Of a stretch of 29,045 nucleotides of DNA, positions 1 through 6,963 are shown piece by piece. This stretch comes from CAYUJH01 sp964394585. Lineage in GTDB: Bacteria; Bacteroidota; Bacteroidia; Cytophagales; Flammeovirgaceae. A model generated the notes under the pieces. The model was not told where the DNA came from and did no database searches. It saw only the letters and a program-made list of their open reading frames with translations. The stretch spans positions 1 through 29,045 of the forward strand of contig CAYMYI010000049.1 of assembly GCA_964394585.1 (NCBI GenBank), read 5' to 3'. The translations under genes and the position numbers were made by a program. Numbering within the stretch: position 1 is the first letter of the stretch; each line of letters opens with the position of its first letter.

Positions 1-86
1 GGATAACTTTATTTGAATTAATTCTAAACTTTAGGGACTTTTGCATGTTATTTTTTCAATGTTAACATGTTTAAATAAACTTCTCG

Positions 87-2018
87 TTGAAGACTGTTCA
101 TTCCCTGCCAATTGTTGTTGTTTGCTTAATGGCTATGCTATGCTCGCACTCACTGTTAGCACAAAGCAAACGCGATAGTTTGAGTCATTTATTAGAAATC
201 CTCCCTAAGAACGAAAAACGCGTTGATGTTCTGAACGATTTGGCTAGCTTGATTGTATATGCACAACCAGAGTCTACCATTCAGTACTCCGAAGAAGCCG
301 TACAACTTTCGAAAAAACTTCGGTATGCCGAAGGGCAAGCAGTTGCCCTAAACCGATTGGGAGGAGGATATTGGGCAATAGGGTCGCTCGAAAAAGCGTT
401 CGTGCACTTCAACGAATCGCGCGAGCTATCCGAGCAAATCCGCAACGAGCAGCTTGTAGCACAAAACATTCTGAGTATTGGGAATATTTACACGGTAATG
501 CGCAACCACAATGCTGCCCTAAACTACTATCGTAAAGCACTTTCATACTTCCAAGAAGCGGATAATTTTAATCGTGTAGCGGTGGTGTACAACAATTTTG
601 GGAAAATTTTCCTAGAAGATGGCCATTACGATTCCGCATTGTTTTACTTAGAGAAACTGAAACCACTTGCCCAAAATCATGCACCGCGTGCACTCCCCAT
701 AGCTACGTTCAATCAAGCGGATGTATATTTCAAGTTGAAACAATACGATGCCAGTAAACAAATACTTTTCGAGTGCTTGGAACTGGCAACTGTTCACAGC
801 GACCAACGCGCTACCATACGCGCTACGCAGTTACTAGCAGAAATCGCTTTTCAGCAAGGAAATGTTGAAGATGCAAACAGACTGAGCAGCATAGCTTTAG
901 GTAAAGCCCTCACGACCGATGTGAGCGACCTTCTGATTGTAACCTACAAAACACGCGCCCGCGTTATGGCTGAGTTACAACAGTTTGACTCTGCCTATGT
1001 ATACAAAACAGAGGCTTTGAGGCATCAAGAAAACCTTTGGGATAGAGACACCGAAAGCCGAGTCGATTTCTTTGAGTATGCCAAACAACAAAGCGACCTA
1101 AAGGTCTTAACTCAAGAAAATGCTAACAAAAAACTACAGATTACCCTAGTGATTGTAGCGGCAGGGTTACTCATAGCTTTAATACTGGTAGGTTCATTTT
1201 TCCGACTACAGCAGCACAAGCACAAAACGAATGTGAAACTTGCCAAACAAAATCGGGCGATTGCGAAACAAGCACGCGAACTTGCCAAGCTTAACGAAAC
1301 TAAAGACAAGTTTTTCTCTATCATTTCTCACGATGTAAAAGCACCGGTAAATCAACTCGTAGGGCTTAGCCAAATTATGATAGCTGAACTCGAAAAAGGC
1401 ACTTATGAAGATCTCCGATACATGACCGATATGATGCAAAAATCGGCAAAAAATGCCCAAGTGCTTATTGAAGATTTGCTCACATGGGCACGCACCCAAA
1501 CAGAAAGCATCCCTTTTGAACCTAGGGTATTTCGCTTGGTAGAAGTGATTGAAAAAAATCTGCTATTGCACAAGCAAATGGCATTGCAGAAAGGCTTACA
1601 ATTAAAGTACTCTATCGCAGAGGAGCACGTAGTATTTGCCGATGAACCCATGGTGAATACCGTATTGCGAAACCTAATCAACAATGCAATTAAGTTTACA
1701 GCACAAGGCACTATTACCATCACCATTACCGAGCACGCGCCCGATAAGGTGAAAGTTACCGTTGCCGATACAGGGCAAGGTATCCGAAACGAGCTAATTC
1801 CTGAGCTATTCCGAATTGATAGCACCTATTCCACTCAAGGCACACAGGGCGAAATGGGCACAGGGTTAGGGTTGGTTCTCTGCCGAGAGTTTATCGAGCG
1901 AAACGGCGGGGAGATTTGGGTAGAAAGCCAATATGGGCAAGGAAGTCAATTTATGTTTACGTTACCCAAGGGCACTACTCTCTCCACAGAAAAGGAAGTC
2001 TTGAAAGCTTTAGCCTAA
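87..2018 (+). CDS. Membrane sensor histidine kinase with periplasmic TPR sensor
   Basis: Probable two-component sensor kinase. Residues 1-26 look like a signal peptide (Lys2, hydrophobic core, ending near LLAQS). Residues about 45-335 form helical TPR-type repeats (for example around NNFGKIFLEDGHYDSALFYL), expected in the periplasm. One membrane helix spans about 350-374, followed by a charged coiled coil. The kinase core has the phospho-acceptor His415 in SHDVKAP, the N box NLINNA at 529-534, DTGQG at 561-565 and GTGLGL at 591-596, so it should be active. The start is TTG at 87. An ATG 14 codons later (129) is possible but would remove the basic start of the signal peptide. No response regulator is adjacent and no receiver domain is fused, so the partner is unknown. 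TPR-HK architecture is common in Bacteroidota. The input it senses cannot be told from the sequence. Confidence 0.9.
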   Translation: MKTVHSLPIVVVCLMAMLCSHSLLAQSKRDSLSHLLEILPKNEKRVDVLNDLASLIVYAQPESTIQYSEEAVQLSKKLRYAEGQAVALNRLGGGYWAIGSLEKAFVHFNESRELSEQIRNEQLVAQNILSIGNIYTVMRNHNAALNYYRKALSYFQEADNFNRVAVVYNNFGKIFLEDGHYDSALFYLEKLKPLAQNHAPRALPIATFNQADVYFKLKQYDASKQILFECLELATVHSDQRATIRATQLLAEIAFQQGNVEDANRLSSIALGKALTTDVSDLLIVTYKTRARVMAELQQFDSAYVYKTEALRHQENLWDRDTESRVDFFEYAKQQSDLKVLTQENANKKLQITLVIVAAGLLIALILVGSFFRLQQHKHKTNVKLAKQNRAIAKQARELAKLNETKDKFFSIISHDVKAPVNQLVGLSQIMIAELEKGTYEDLRYMTDMMQKSAKNAQVLIEDLLTWARTQTESIPFEPRVFRLVEVIEKNLLLHKQMALQKGLQLKYSIAEEHVVFADEPMVNTVLRNLINNAIKFTAQGTITITITEHAPDKVKVTVADTGQGIRNELIPELFRIDSTYSTQGTQGEMGTGLGLVLCREFIERNGGEIWVESQYGQGSQFMFTLPKGTTLSTEKEVLKALA

Positions 2019-2071
2019 AAAAAAATAAACACATTCGTGTGATGGAGGTAGTGGGCACGTCATTGTAAGCA

Positions 2072-2096
2072 AAAGCCCTTATAAAAAGGCTTTATT
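2072..2096 (+). terminator. Probable intrinsic terminator after the TPR histidine kinase
   Basis: The arms AAAGCC (2072-2077) and GGCTTT (2088-2093) form a hairpin with an AT-rich loop, followed by a short T-rich run. It lies 54 bp after the kinase stop and before the LysM gene, so the kinase is probably a separate transcript from what follows. The T-run is short, so termination may be partial. Confidence 0.5.
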
Positions 2097-2128
2097 CACT
2101 AAAGACGTTACCCCAAACCTCTACAACT

Positions 2129-2950
2129 ATGAAAAAACAGTTCATCGGTTGCCTGGCTATGTTATGCTTTTCTCAGATAGCCTTAGGGCAAGAACCTACC
2201 CACTTAACTCCACGCGATTTGCCATCTATGAAACCAGACTCGGCAACCACTTCGGCACCTCATAAAGTAGAAGCCAAATTAGGAAGTGCGGTGTGGAGTG
2301 CGCTACTCGCCTCAGAAGAAGTAACTGCCTATTGGCTCGATGCGCAACAGCCCGATTCTTCCAAAAGCGCAATAGGTGGCTACCGAGTCTTAGGAGGCGG
2401 TGTGCCGATTTCTGACATCCAAAAAGATACGCTTCTGCATTATTTGCAAGCTGAAACGAGCTACTATTTCGATAGTTTTTCAAAATCTTGCGATTATCAC
2501 CCGAATATCGCATTCCAAGTAGGGGAAGAATTGCTCATTACCGCCTCGCTCACCTGCGATTTGTGGCAGTTTCAACTGAAAGGGACGCCTGCTAGCCCTC
2601 CTCACGATTTAGACAAAGCGCATGAGCCTATGCTGAACTTAGCGTTAGAATTATTCCCCGAAATGGGGGCGCAGTCACAAGAGGAAGCGACACGTAACAA
2701 CGCAGACAGTGCTGTAATTGCTTATCTAGACCTAGAGCTAGCCCCGCGCGAATTGGGAAACGGCTCGACGCTTACTGAACAACTACCTCCAAAAATTCCT
2801 GCTGTAAAAACGCATACCGTATTGAAAGGAGAGAATTTGACCAAAATTGCTCGGAAATATGGCGTAACCGTGAAAAAATTGATGGAATGGAACGAAAAAA
2901 CCTCTGATTTAATCCGAGTAGATGAAGAACTCATCGTAAAAAGAGAATAA
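2129..2950 (+). CDS. Exported LysM-domain protein
   Basis: 273-residue protein with a clear signal peptide (MKKQFIGCLAMLCF..., cleavage likely after ALGQ, about residue 21). The middle, about 50-215, is a region of unknown fold. The last 45 residues, about 229-271, are a LysM domain: HTVLKGENLTKIARKYGV, then a helix and an IRVDEEL turn. LysM binds N-acetylglucosamine-containing glycans such as peptidoglycan, so the protein is expected in the periplasm or on the outer face attached to the wall. It follows the kinase terminator and is 100 bp before the caspase pair, in the same direction. Whether it shares a transcript with them is not shown. No catalytic motif was recognised in the middle region. 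Confidence 0.85.
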   Translation: MKKQFIGCLAMLCFSQIALGQEPTHLTPRDLPSMKPDSATTSAPHKVEAKLGSAVWSALLASEEVTAYWLDAQQPDSSKSAIGGYRVLGGGVPISDIQKDTLLHYLQAETSYYFDSFSKSCDYHPNIAFQVGEELLITASLTCDLWQFQLKGTPASPPHDLDKAHEPMLNLALELFPEMGAQSQEEATRNNADSAVIAYLDLELAPRELGNGSTLTEQLPPKIPAVKTHTVLKGENLTKIARKYGVTVKKLMEWNEKTSDLIRVDEELIVKRE

Positions 2951-3050
2951 TAAAAATACAGCAGTTAAACCAAATATATTCTTTTTCAATCATCCCACTA
3001 TAAGTGGTCTTACTCGCATTTCATTTTTCTCACCTAAATAAATTTTTGCT

Positions 3051-3908
3051 ATGATGAACCTTGAAAATCCATTTCGCCCACGAGGGCAATGGGGCTTGAT
3101 GTTGCTATTTGGCGTATTACTGCTGTTTTCTGTAGTGCATGCCGAGGCGCAAACCGTACACCTTTTTGTGTTTACCGAAAACGATCCTCGCATCGGTCCG
3201 GTAAAAGACCGAAGCAACCTTGAAGAACTTGTTGACGAGGTAGCGCGAACTACCCAAATGGAAGTTCGCAAGTACTTCTTTACCAAAGAAGATTTACCCA
3301 CCGCCGAGGCATTTCGGGAGCAACTTCGCAATATAGCGTGTGGCCCAGAAGACGTAGCCTGGTTCCATTACAGCGGACACGGCGGCAATTACGATGGCTG
3401 GCCACGGTTTGCCCTGCAACACACAGAGCAAACCGTACCCATGACGATGGTACACGAAGCTATGAAACGAAAAGGAGCTCGCCTGTGCCTCACTACGTTC
3501 GATTGCTGCAACACCGGTGGCGAAATTGTACGCCCAAGGGTACTTACCGCCCGAACCGGTCCGGCTGTGGCTACCAATTATTTGCGCCTGTTTCGCCAAG
3601 CAAAAGGCGATATAAAAGCAAGTAGCAGCAAAGCCAACCAGCTTTCGTGGAGTAGCCCCGAAATAGGTGGGTTCTTTTCCCTAGCACTGATTGCCTCGTT
3701 GCGCTCAGTAGCAGCAAGCAACGAGCCGGCAAGTTGGGAAAAAGTACTACGCGAAGCACAAAAGCTCACGCAGGCAACCGCCCGCAACAACAACCGCGAG
3801 CAACAGCCTCAGTTTCTTGTAAATGTAAACGAGCGCCAAGAAGTCGACATCAATAACTTCCCCGATGAAAAGATGTCGGATAAAGTGATTGAGAAACTCT
3901 GGGAATAA
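3051..3908 (+). CDS. Exported caspase-like cysteine peptidase (first of tandem pair)
   Basis: 285 residues, C14 caspase/metacaspase fold. An N-terminal hydrophobic segment (about residues 15-33, ending VVHAEAQ) looks like a signal peptide. The core begins with the beta strand VHLFVFTENDP. The catalytic His is in HYSGHGG (His110), and the catalytic Cys is in DCCNTGG, most probably Cys153, matching the D-x-C-x-S-G box of the family with Asn and Thr substitutions. The dyad is intact, so activity is plausible; bacterial relatives usually cleave after Arg or Lys, but specificity cannot be read here. The C-terminal part (PASWEKVLREAQKLTQATA) is shared with the next gene. Its stop codon TAA is directly followed by the ATG of the second caspase, so the two are surely co-transcribed. 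Nothing recognisable as a regulatory domain is fused. Confidence 0.87.
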   Translation: MMNLENPFRPRGQWGLMLLFGVLLLFSVVHAEAQTVHLFVFTENDPRIGPVKDRSNLEELVDEVARTTQMEVRKYFFTKEDLPTAEAFREQLRNIACGPEDVAWFHYSGHGGNYDGWPRFALQHTEQTVPMTMVHEAMKRKGARLCLTTFDCCNTGGEIVRPRVLTARTGPAVATNYLRLFRQAKGDIKASSSKANQLSWSSPEIGGFFSLALIASLRSVAASNEPASWEKVLREAQKLTQATARNNNREQQPQFLVNVNERQEVDINNFPDEKMSDKVIEKLWE

Positions 3909-4766
3909 ATGAAACGGTATATAAAATGGCTTCGGCGATGCGCCAACATAGTAGGGTTTTTATTGTTTACCCACTTTTCGATGGGGCAACCTATGGTGCC
4001 TCGCTTGCATTTGCTACTCATTAGCGATACGCACGATGCCTACATTGGGCAAAGTTGCTTTGCTAATGCCAAACGGATACGCACCCTAGCCGAAGATGTG
4101 GCGCAAAACACCGGATTACAGTTGCAAGTGTATGCCTTACAAGGCGATAGTTTGCAGCAAGCGGTATTGCCACAATGGATTAGCCGTATACAGCCTGCTA
4201 AAAACGATGTGGTGTGGCTTTATTATTCGGGGCATGGGCTGAACCAGCGCCCCGATAGCCAGTGGCCTTCGCTATTGGCAGGGAAAAGCGGTGCAGTGTT
4301 TTTGCCTACTTTGCACGATTTGTTAGTGGAGAAAGGGGCACGGCTTACACTTACCACTGCCGATTGCTGCAATGTTACTGCTGGTTCGGCAGTGCCTTCT
4401 GTCCCTGTGATAAAACGGAACGAAGATGCCCCTAAAGCCGATAGCACCGAAATTGCTCAACGCTATCGCACCTTGTTTTGTAACCAAGAAGGCGAAGTGC
4501 TCTCCAGCGGGTGCTTAAAAGGGCAGCAATCGTATGCCTCTCCCCTTTTAGGTGGGTTTTTTACATGGGGGATTGCCGAAGCACTCTATCAGATTACGCA
4601 TACCCCACAAGCTCCTTCGTGGGTTGCCATGTTGGAAGAGGCTCGTCGGCTTACACAAGCTACCGCGGCAGCGGAATGCCGCACACAAACTCCGCAATTT
4701 CAAGTGCGTTTAAAACCGCTCATTAATCCTTTTCGGAAAGGAGAAACGGTGATTTCACTCGATTAA
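3909..4766 (+). CDS. Exported caspase-like cysteine peptidase (second of tandem pair)
   Basis: Also 285 residues and clearly a paralogue of the preceding gene. The N-terminus MKRYIKWLRRCANIVGFLLF is a basic then hydrophobic export signal ending near SMGQ. The catalytic His is in YYSGHGL (His109) and the catalytic Cys is in ADCCNVTAG (probably Cys154). The shared C-terminal block is PSWVAMLEEARRLTQATA followed by QTPQFQV. After the Cys the sequence differs from the sister (NVTAG against NTGG, one extra residue), which would change the active-site loop. The start ATG touches the stop of the first caspase, so translation is likely coupled. The LVIVD-repeat gene follows 38 bp later. Substrate and partner are unknown. 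The pair could act as a heterodimer or one could activate the other; this is inference. Confidence 0.87.
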   Translation: MKRYIKWLRRCANIVGFLLFTHFSMGQPMVPRLHLLLISDTHDAYIGQSCFANAKRIRTLAEDVAQNTGLQLQVYALQGDSLQQAVLPQWISRIQPAKNDVVWLYYSGHGLNQRPDSQWPSLLAGKSGAVFLPTLHDLLVEKGARLTLTTADCCNVTAGSAVPSVPVIKRNEDAPKADSTEIAQRYRTLFCNQEGEVLSSGCLKGQQSYASPLLGGFFTWGIAEALYQITHTPQAPSWVAMLEEARRLTQATAAAECRTQTPQFQVRLKPLINPFRKGETVISLD

Positions 4767-4804
4767 TTACTAAATCCTCATCTTTTTACTAAAACTAAAA
4801 AAAC

Positions 4805-5935
4805 ATGTATAGAAAAATTATACTAGCCATAGGGCTTTGCTTAGCCCTTGCTTCGATAGTGCAAGCGCAACGTGCTGGCAAAATTTGGTACGATGCCGGG
4901 CGTTTATACGTAAATGTGGTGGGTCGCGGAATTTTGGTGATTGACGATACCAATCCGGCAGCCCCACAGAAACTTGGGTTTCTTGCCATTCCCGGTAATG
5001 TAGATGTAGCCGTGCGCGGCAATACACTCTTTGCCAATAATTACGACGATTTGATTTCGGTAGACATTCGCAATTTGGAAAAACCGAAGGTGCTCGATCG
5101 GGTCGATGGAGTGTTTCCCCACCGAGGTAACAGCCAAGGACAAGAAACCGTGGCTTGGGAGGTGCGAGCACGTAGTTTTACGCCCGAAGAGCTGATGGCG
5201 CGTACCGATATCACCCTCAACTCGAGCGATATGCCCACCGTGGGTGGAGGAAATGGGGGCGGAAATATGGGAGGTTCGCAAGGAGGTTCTATGGCGTGCT
5301 TTGCGTTGCAAGGCGATTACCTCTACGCGGTGAATAACCGAGATTTACATGTGTTCGATGTGCGAAATGCCAAAAAGCTCAATAAGCTCAATAATCAAAT
5401 TACCGTGGGCGATGATATCGAAACCGTGTTTGCCAACGATGGAAACTTGTACATAGGCTCACAAATGGGAATGTACATTTATAGCCTCGAAAACCCCGAA
5501 ATGCCCGAAGGTTTAGGTACGTATGAACATGTGAGGGCGTGCGATCCGGTAATTGTTGATGGAAAATATGCTTACATTACCTTGCGAAACGGCACTATGT
5601 GCAACCGAGCGGTCAACCAACTCGATGTGGTGGATATCAGTAACCCGCGCAGCCCTCGTAAGGTGAAAAGCTATAACATGACCAACCCACATGGTTTGGG
5701 TAAAGATGGCAATCTACTGTTTGTATGCGATGGTAGGGCAGGGCTTAAAGTAGTGGATGCGAGCAATCCGTTTGCGATGCGTACCGTACAACGCTTTGAG
5801 GATATCAATCCCTACGATGTAATTCCCGTTCGCGAACGGAAACTGTTAATCATGGTAGGCAGCAACAAAATCGCTCAGTACGATTACCAAGACGCAAAAG
5901 ACGTGATGCTCTTGAGCGAGATTGGGATTGATTAA
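4805..5935 (+). CDS. Exported LVIVD-repeat beta-propeller protein
   Basis: 376 residues with a clear signal peptide (MYRKIILAIGLCLALASIVQAQ). The rest is a series of blades of the LVIVD type: repeated stretches with a D-I/V-x-N-P turn, such as GILVIDDTNPAAPQKLG, LISVDIRNLEKPKVL, LDVVDISNPRSPRKVKSY and LKVVDASNPFAMRTVQ. A Gly-rich loop (about residues 145-162, many Gly, Asn and Ser) interrupts the propeller between early blades. Such proteins are common surface or periplasmic proteins in Bacteroidota, usually binding partners rather than enzymes. The gene lies 38 bp after the second caspase in the same direction with no terminator between, so it probably belongs to the same operon. A role as substrate or scaffold for the caspases is only inference. 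Confidence 0.8.
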   Translation: MYRKIILAIGLCLALASIVQAQRAGKIWYDAGRLYVNVVGRGILVIDDTNPAAPQKLGFLAIPGNVDVAVRGNTLFANNYDDLISVDIRNLEKPKVLDRVDGVFPHRGNSQGQETVAWEVRARSFTPEELMARTDITLNSSDMPTVGGGNGGGNMGGSQGGSMACFALQGDYLYAVNNRDLHVFDVRNAKKLNKLNNQITVGDDIETVFANDGNLYIGSQMGMYIYSLENPEMPEGLGTYEHVRACDPVIVDGKYAYITLRNGTMCNRAVNQLDVVDISNPRSPRKVKSYNMTNPHGLGKDGNLLFVCDGRAGLKVVDASNPFAMRTVQRFEDINPYDVIPVRERKLLIMVGSNKIAQYDYQDAKDVMLLSEIGID

Positions 5936-5941
5936 TAATCA

Positions 5942-5973
5942 AAACCTGTGAGGTTTTAAAGCCTCACAGGTTT
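5942..5973 (+). terminator. Long palindrome (probable terminator or dispersed repeat)
   Basis: A perfect 12-bp inverted repeat: AAACCTGTGAGG (5942-5953), an 8-nt loop and CCTCACAGGTTT (5962-5973). It begins 6 bp after the LVIVD gene stop and is followed by only three T, so it may terminate the upstream operon weakly in either direction. I recall similar palindromes as dispersed intergenic repeats in Bacteroidota, but only one copy is in this window. Confidence 0.6.
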
Positions 5974-5975
5974 AA

Positions 5976-6149
5976 AATCAAAGTAACAACAACAGCCATT
6001 CAGAGTCTGGTAGTGGCTCTGTCTTTTTTGCTCCTGTTTACATTGGATATATTGTCGCTAATTCCCAACTTGCCAAAGAAAACGAAGAACTTAAAAAGAG
6101 ATTAAATGAGTTAGAGAAGAAGTTGGAAGAGGTTTTGAGTCGATTATAA
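5976..6149 (+). pseudogene. Start-less 3' remnant of a coiled-coil protein gene
   Basis: A reading frame opens right after a stop at 5973 and ends at TAA 6147-6149, coding about 57 residues. It has no ATG, GTG or TTG in frame. The first part is rich in Asn and Ser, then comes a short hydrophobic stretch (FFAPVYIGYIVA), then a regular heptad coiled coil (QLAKENEELKKRLNELEKK, ending EEVLSRL). The strong coiled-coil pattern shows that it was once coding. It looks like the C-terminal tail of a gene whose front part has been lost, with the palindrome at 5942-5973 at the break. The original family is not recognised. Confidence 0.5.
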
Positions 6150-6204
6150 GAGAAGAAACTATCCTATTTTTACAGATGTTTTCATACTTAAAGGCAAATA
6201 CCCT

Positions 6205-6423
6205 ATGGATATACAAAACATGAAAAATTCTTTTATAAAAGAGTTTTTAGCACTTCAAGACGAAAATATTGTAAAGAAGTTAATGGCTACAATGCAAGAA
6301 GAGAAAGAGAAAGTCTCTCGTGCTTCATTGAGTTCTTTTGCAGGTTCTCTTAGCAATGAAGAGGCGCAAATTTTTATGGAAGCTTCTCAAGACTGTAGAA
6401 AAATAGATGAATATGAATGGTAG
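6205..6423 (+). CDS. Putative antitoxin of a PIN-domain toxin-antitoxin pair
   Basis: 72-residue small acidic helical protein. The first half (KNSFIKEFLALQDENIVKKL, then a Glu/Lys-rich helix) resembles antitoxins of Bacteroidota type II modules. The last half is rich in Ser, Glu and Asp and ends IDEYEW, a typical disordered toxin-binding tail. No classic AbrB or ribbon-helix-helix DNA-binding motif was recognised. The stop overlaps the toxin gene by 17 nt, the usual coupled arrangement. The region is visibly AT-richer than its flanks, which fits acquisition by transfer. The call rests mostly on size, position and the downstream PIN gene. Confidence 0.65.
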   Translation: MDIQNMKNSFIKEFLALQDENIVKKLMATMQEEKEKVSRASLSSFAGSLSNEEAQIFMEASQDCRKIDEYEW

Positions 6424-6805
6424 TAGTATCTTTTTAGATACAAATATTATTGTCCCTTTCCTTAATGGAGATGCCTTAATTACTCAAAAAATAGAAAATT
6501 TAGGGGCTATCAATCTTCCCGTCATTGTAGTAGGTGAACTTTATTTTGGTGCAATGAAATCTGCTCGCCCTGAAAAAAATAGCACGCTAATACAACAATT
6601 GACACAACGATGTATTATTTATTCTATCAATGAAAAAACGACTACCATTTACGGTGAACTTAAAGCAACTTTAGCAAAACAAGGTACTCCTATCCCTGAA
6701 AATGATGTATGGATAGCAGCTTTATCTAAAACCTACAATTTTTCTTTAGTAACTAGAGATAAGCACTTTACAAAAGTGCCACAGTTAAACATCATCGAGT
6801 GGTAG
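6407..6805 (+). CDS. PIN-domain ribonuclease toxin (VapC-like)
   Basis: 132 residues, the usual VapC length. The four acidic metal-binding residues expected of a PIN domain are visible: Asp11 in IFLDTNIIV, Glu44 in VGELYFGAM, Asp100 in PENDVWIAA and Asp118 in VTRDKHF. Known members are Mg2+-dependent RNases that cut tRNA or rRNA and are held inactive by the antitoxin. It overlaps the putative antitoxin by 17 nt. A second ATG two codons later (6413) could also start it. The Tyr-Phe-Gly segment after Glu44 matches the VapC/FitB branch of the family. The RNA target is unknown. Confidence 0.88.
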   Translation: MNMNGSSIFLDTNIIVPFLNGDALITQKIENLGAINLPVIVVGELYFGAMKSARPEKNSTLIQQLTQRCIIYSINEKTTTIYGELKATLAKQGTPIPENDVWIAALSKTYNFSLVTRDKHFTKVPQLNIIEW

Positions 6806-6963
6806 TGCACCATCACTCAAAAAGAAATCAGATGAGTTAGGGTATAAGCGAAAAGAAGTTTGGTTATAAACTCTTTCATCAGATTAAGGAGATTGTAATT
6901 TCCGTGTGAAAATCTCATCTTCTACGTCTTAAAAGAAAAGTAATTCTTCAAATCGGATCAATC

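Noticed and set aside
281..469. Small minus-strand frame inside the TPR kinase
   Set aside because: No domain or start signal; shadow of the real gene on the other strand. The same holds for the other small frames inside large genes.
2995..3007. Small hairpin CCACT-ATA-AGTGG before the first caspase gene
   Set aside because: Only 5 pairs and a 3-nt loop without a proper T-run; could be chance.
6806..6963. Imperfect inverted repeat (GATGAGTT against AACTCTTTCATC) ahead of the WD40-OmpA gene
   Set aside because: It needs a bulge of several bases and has a long AT-rich loop; not convincing as a structured RNA or operator.
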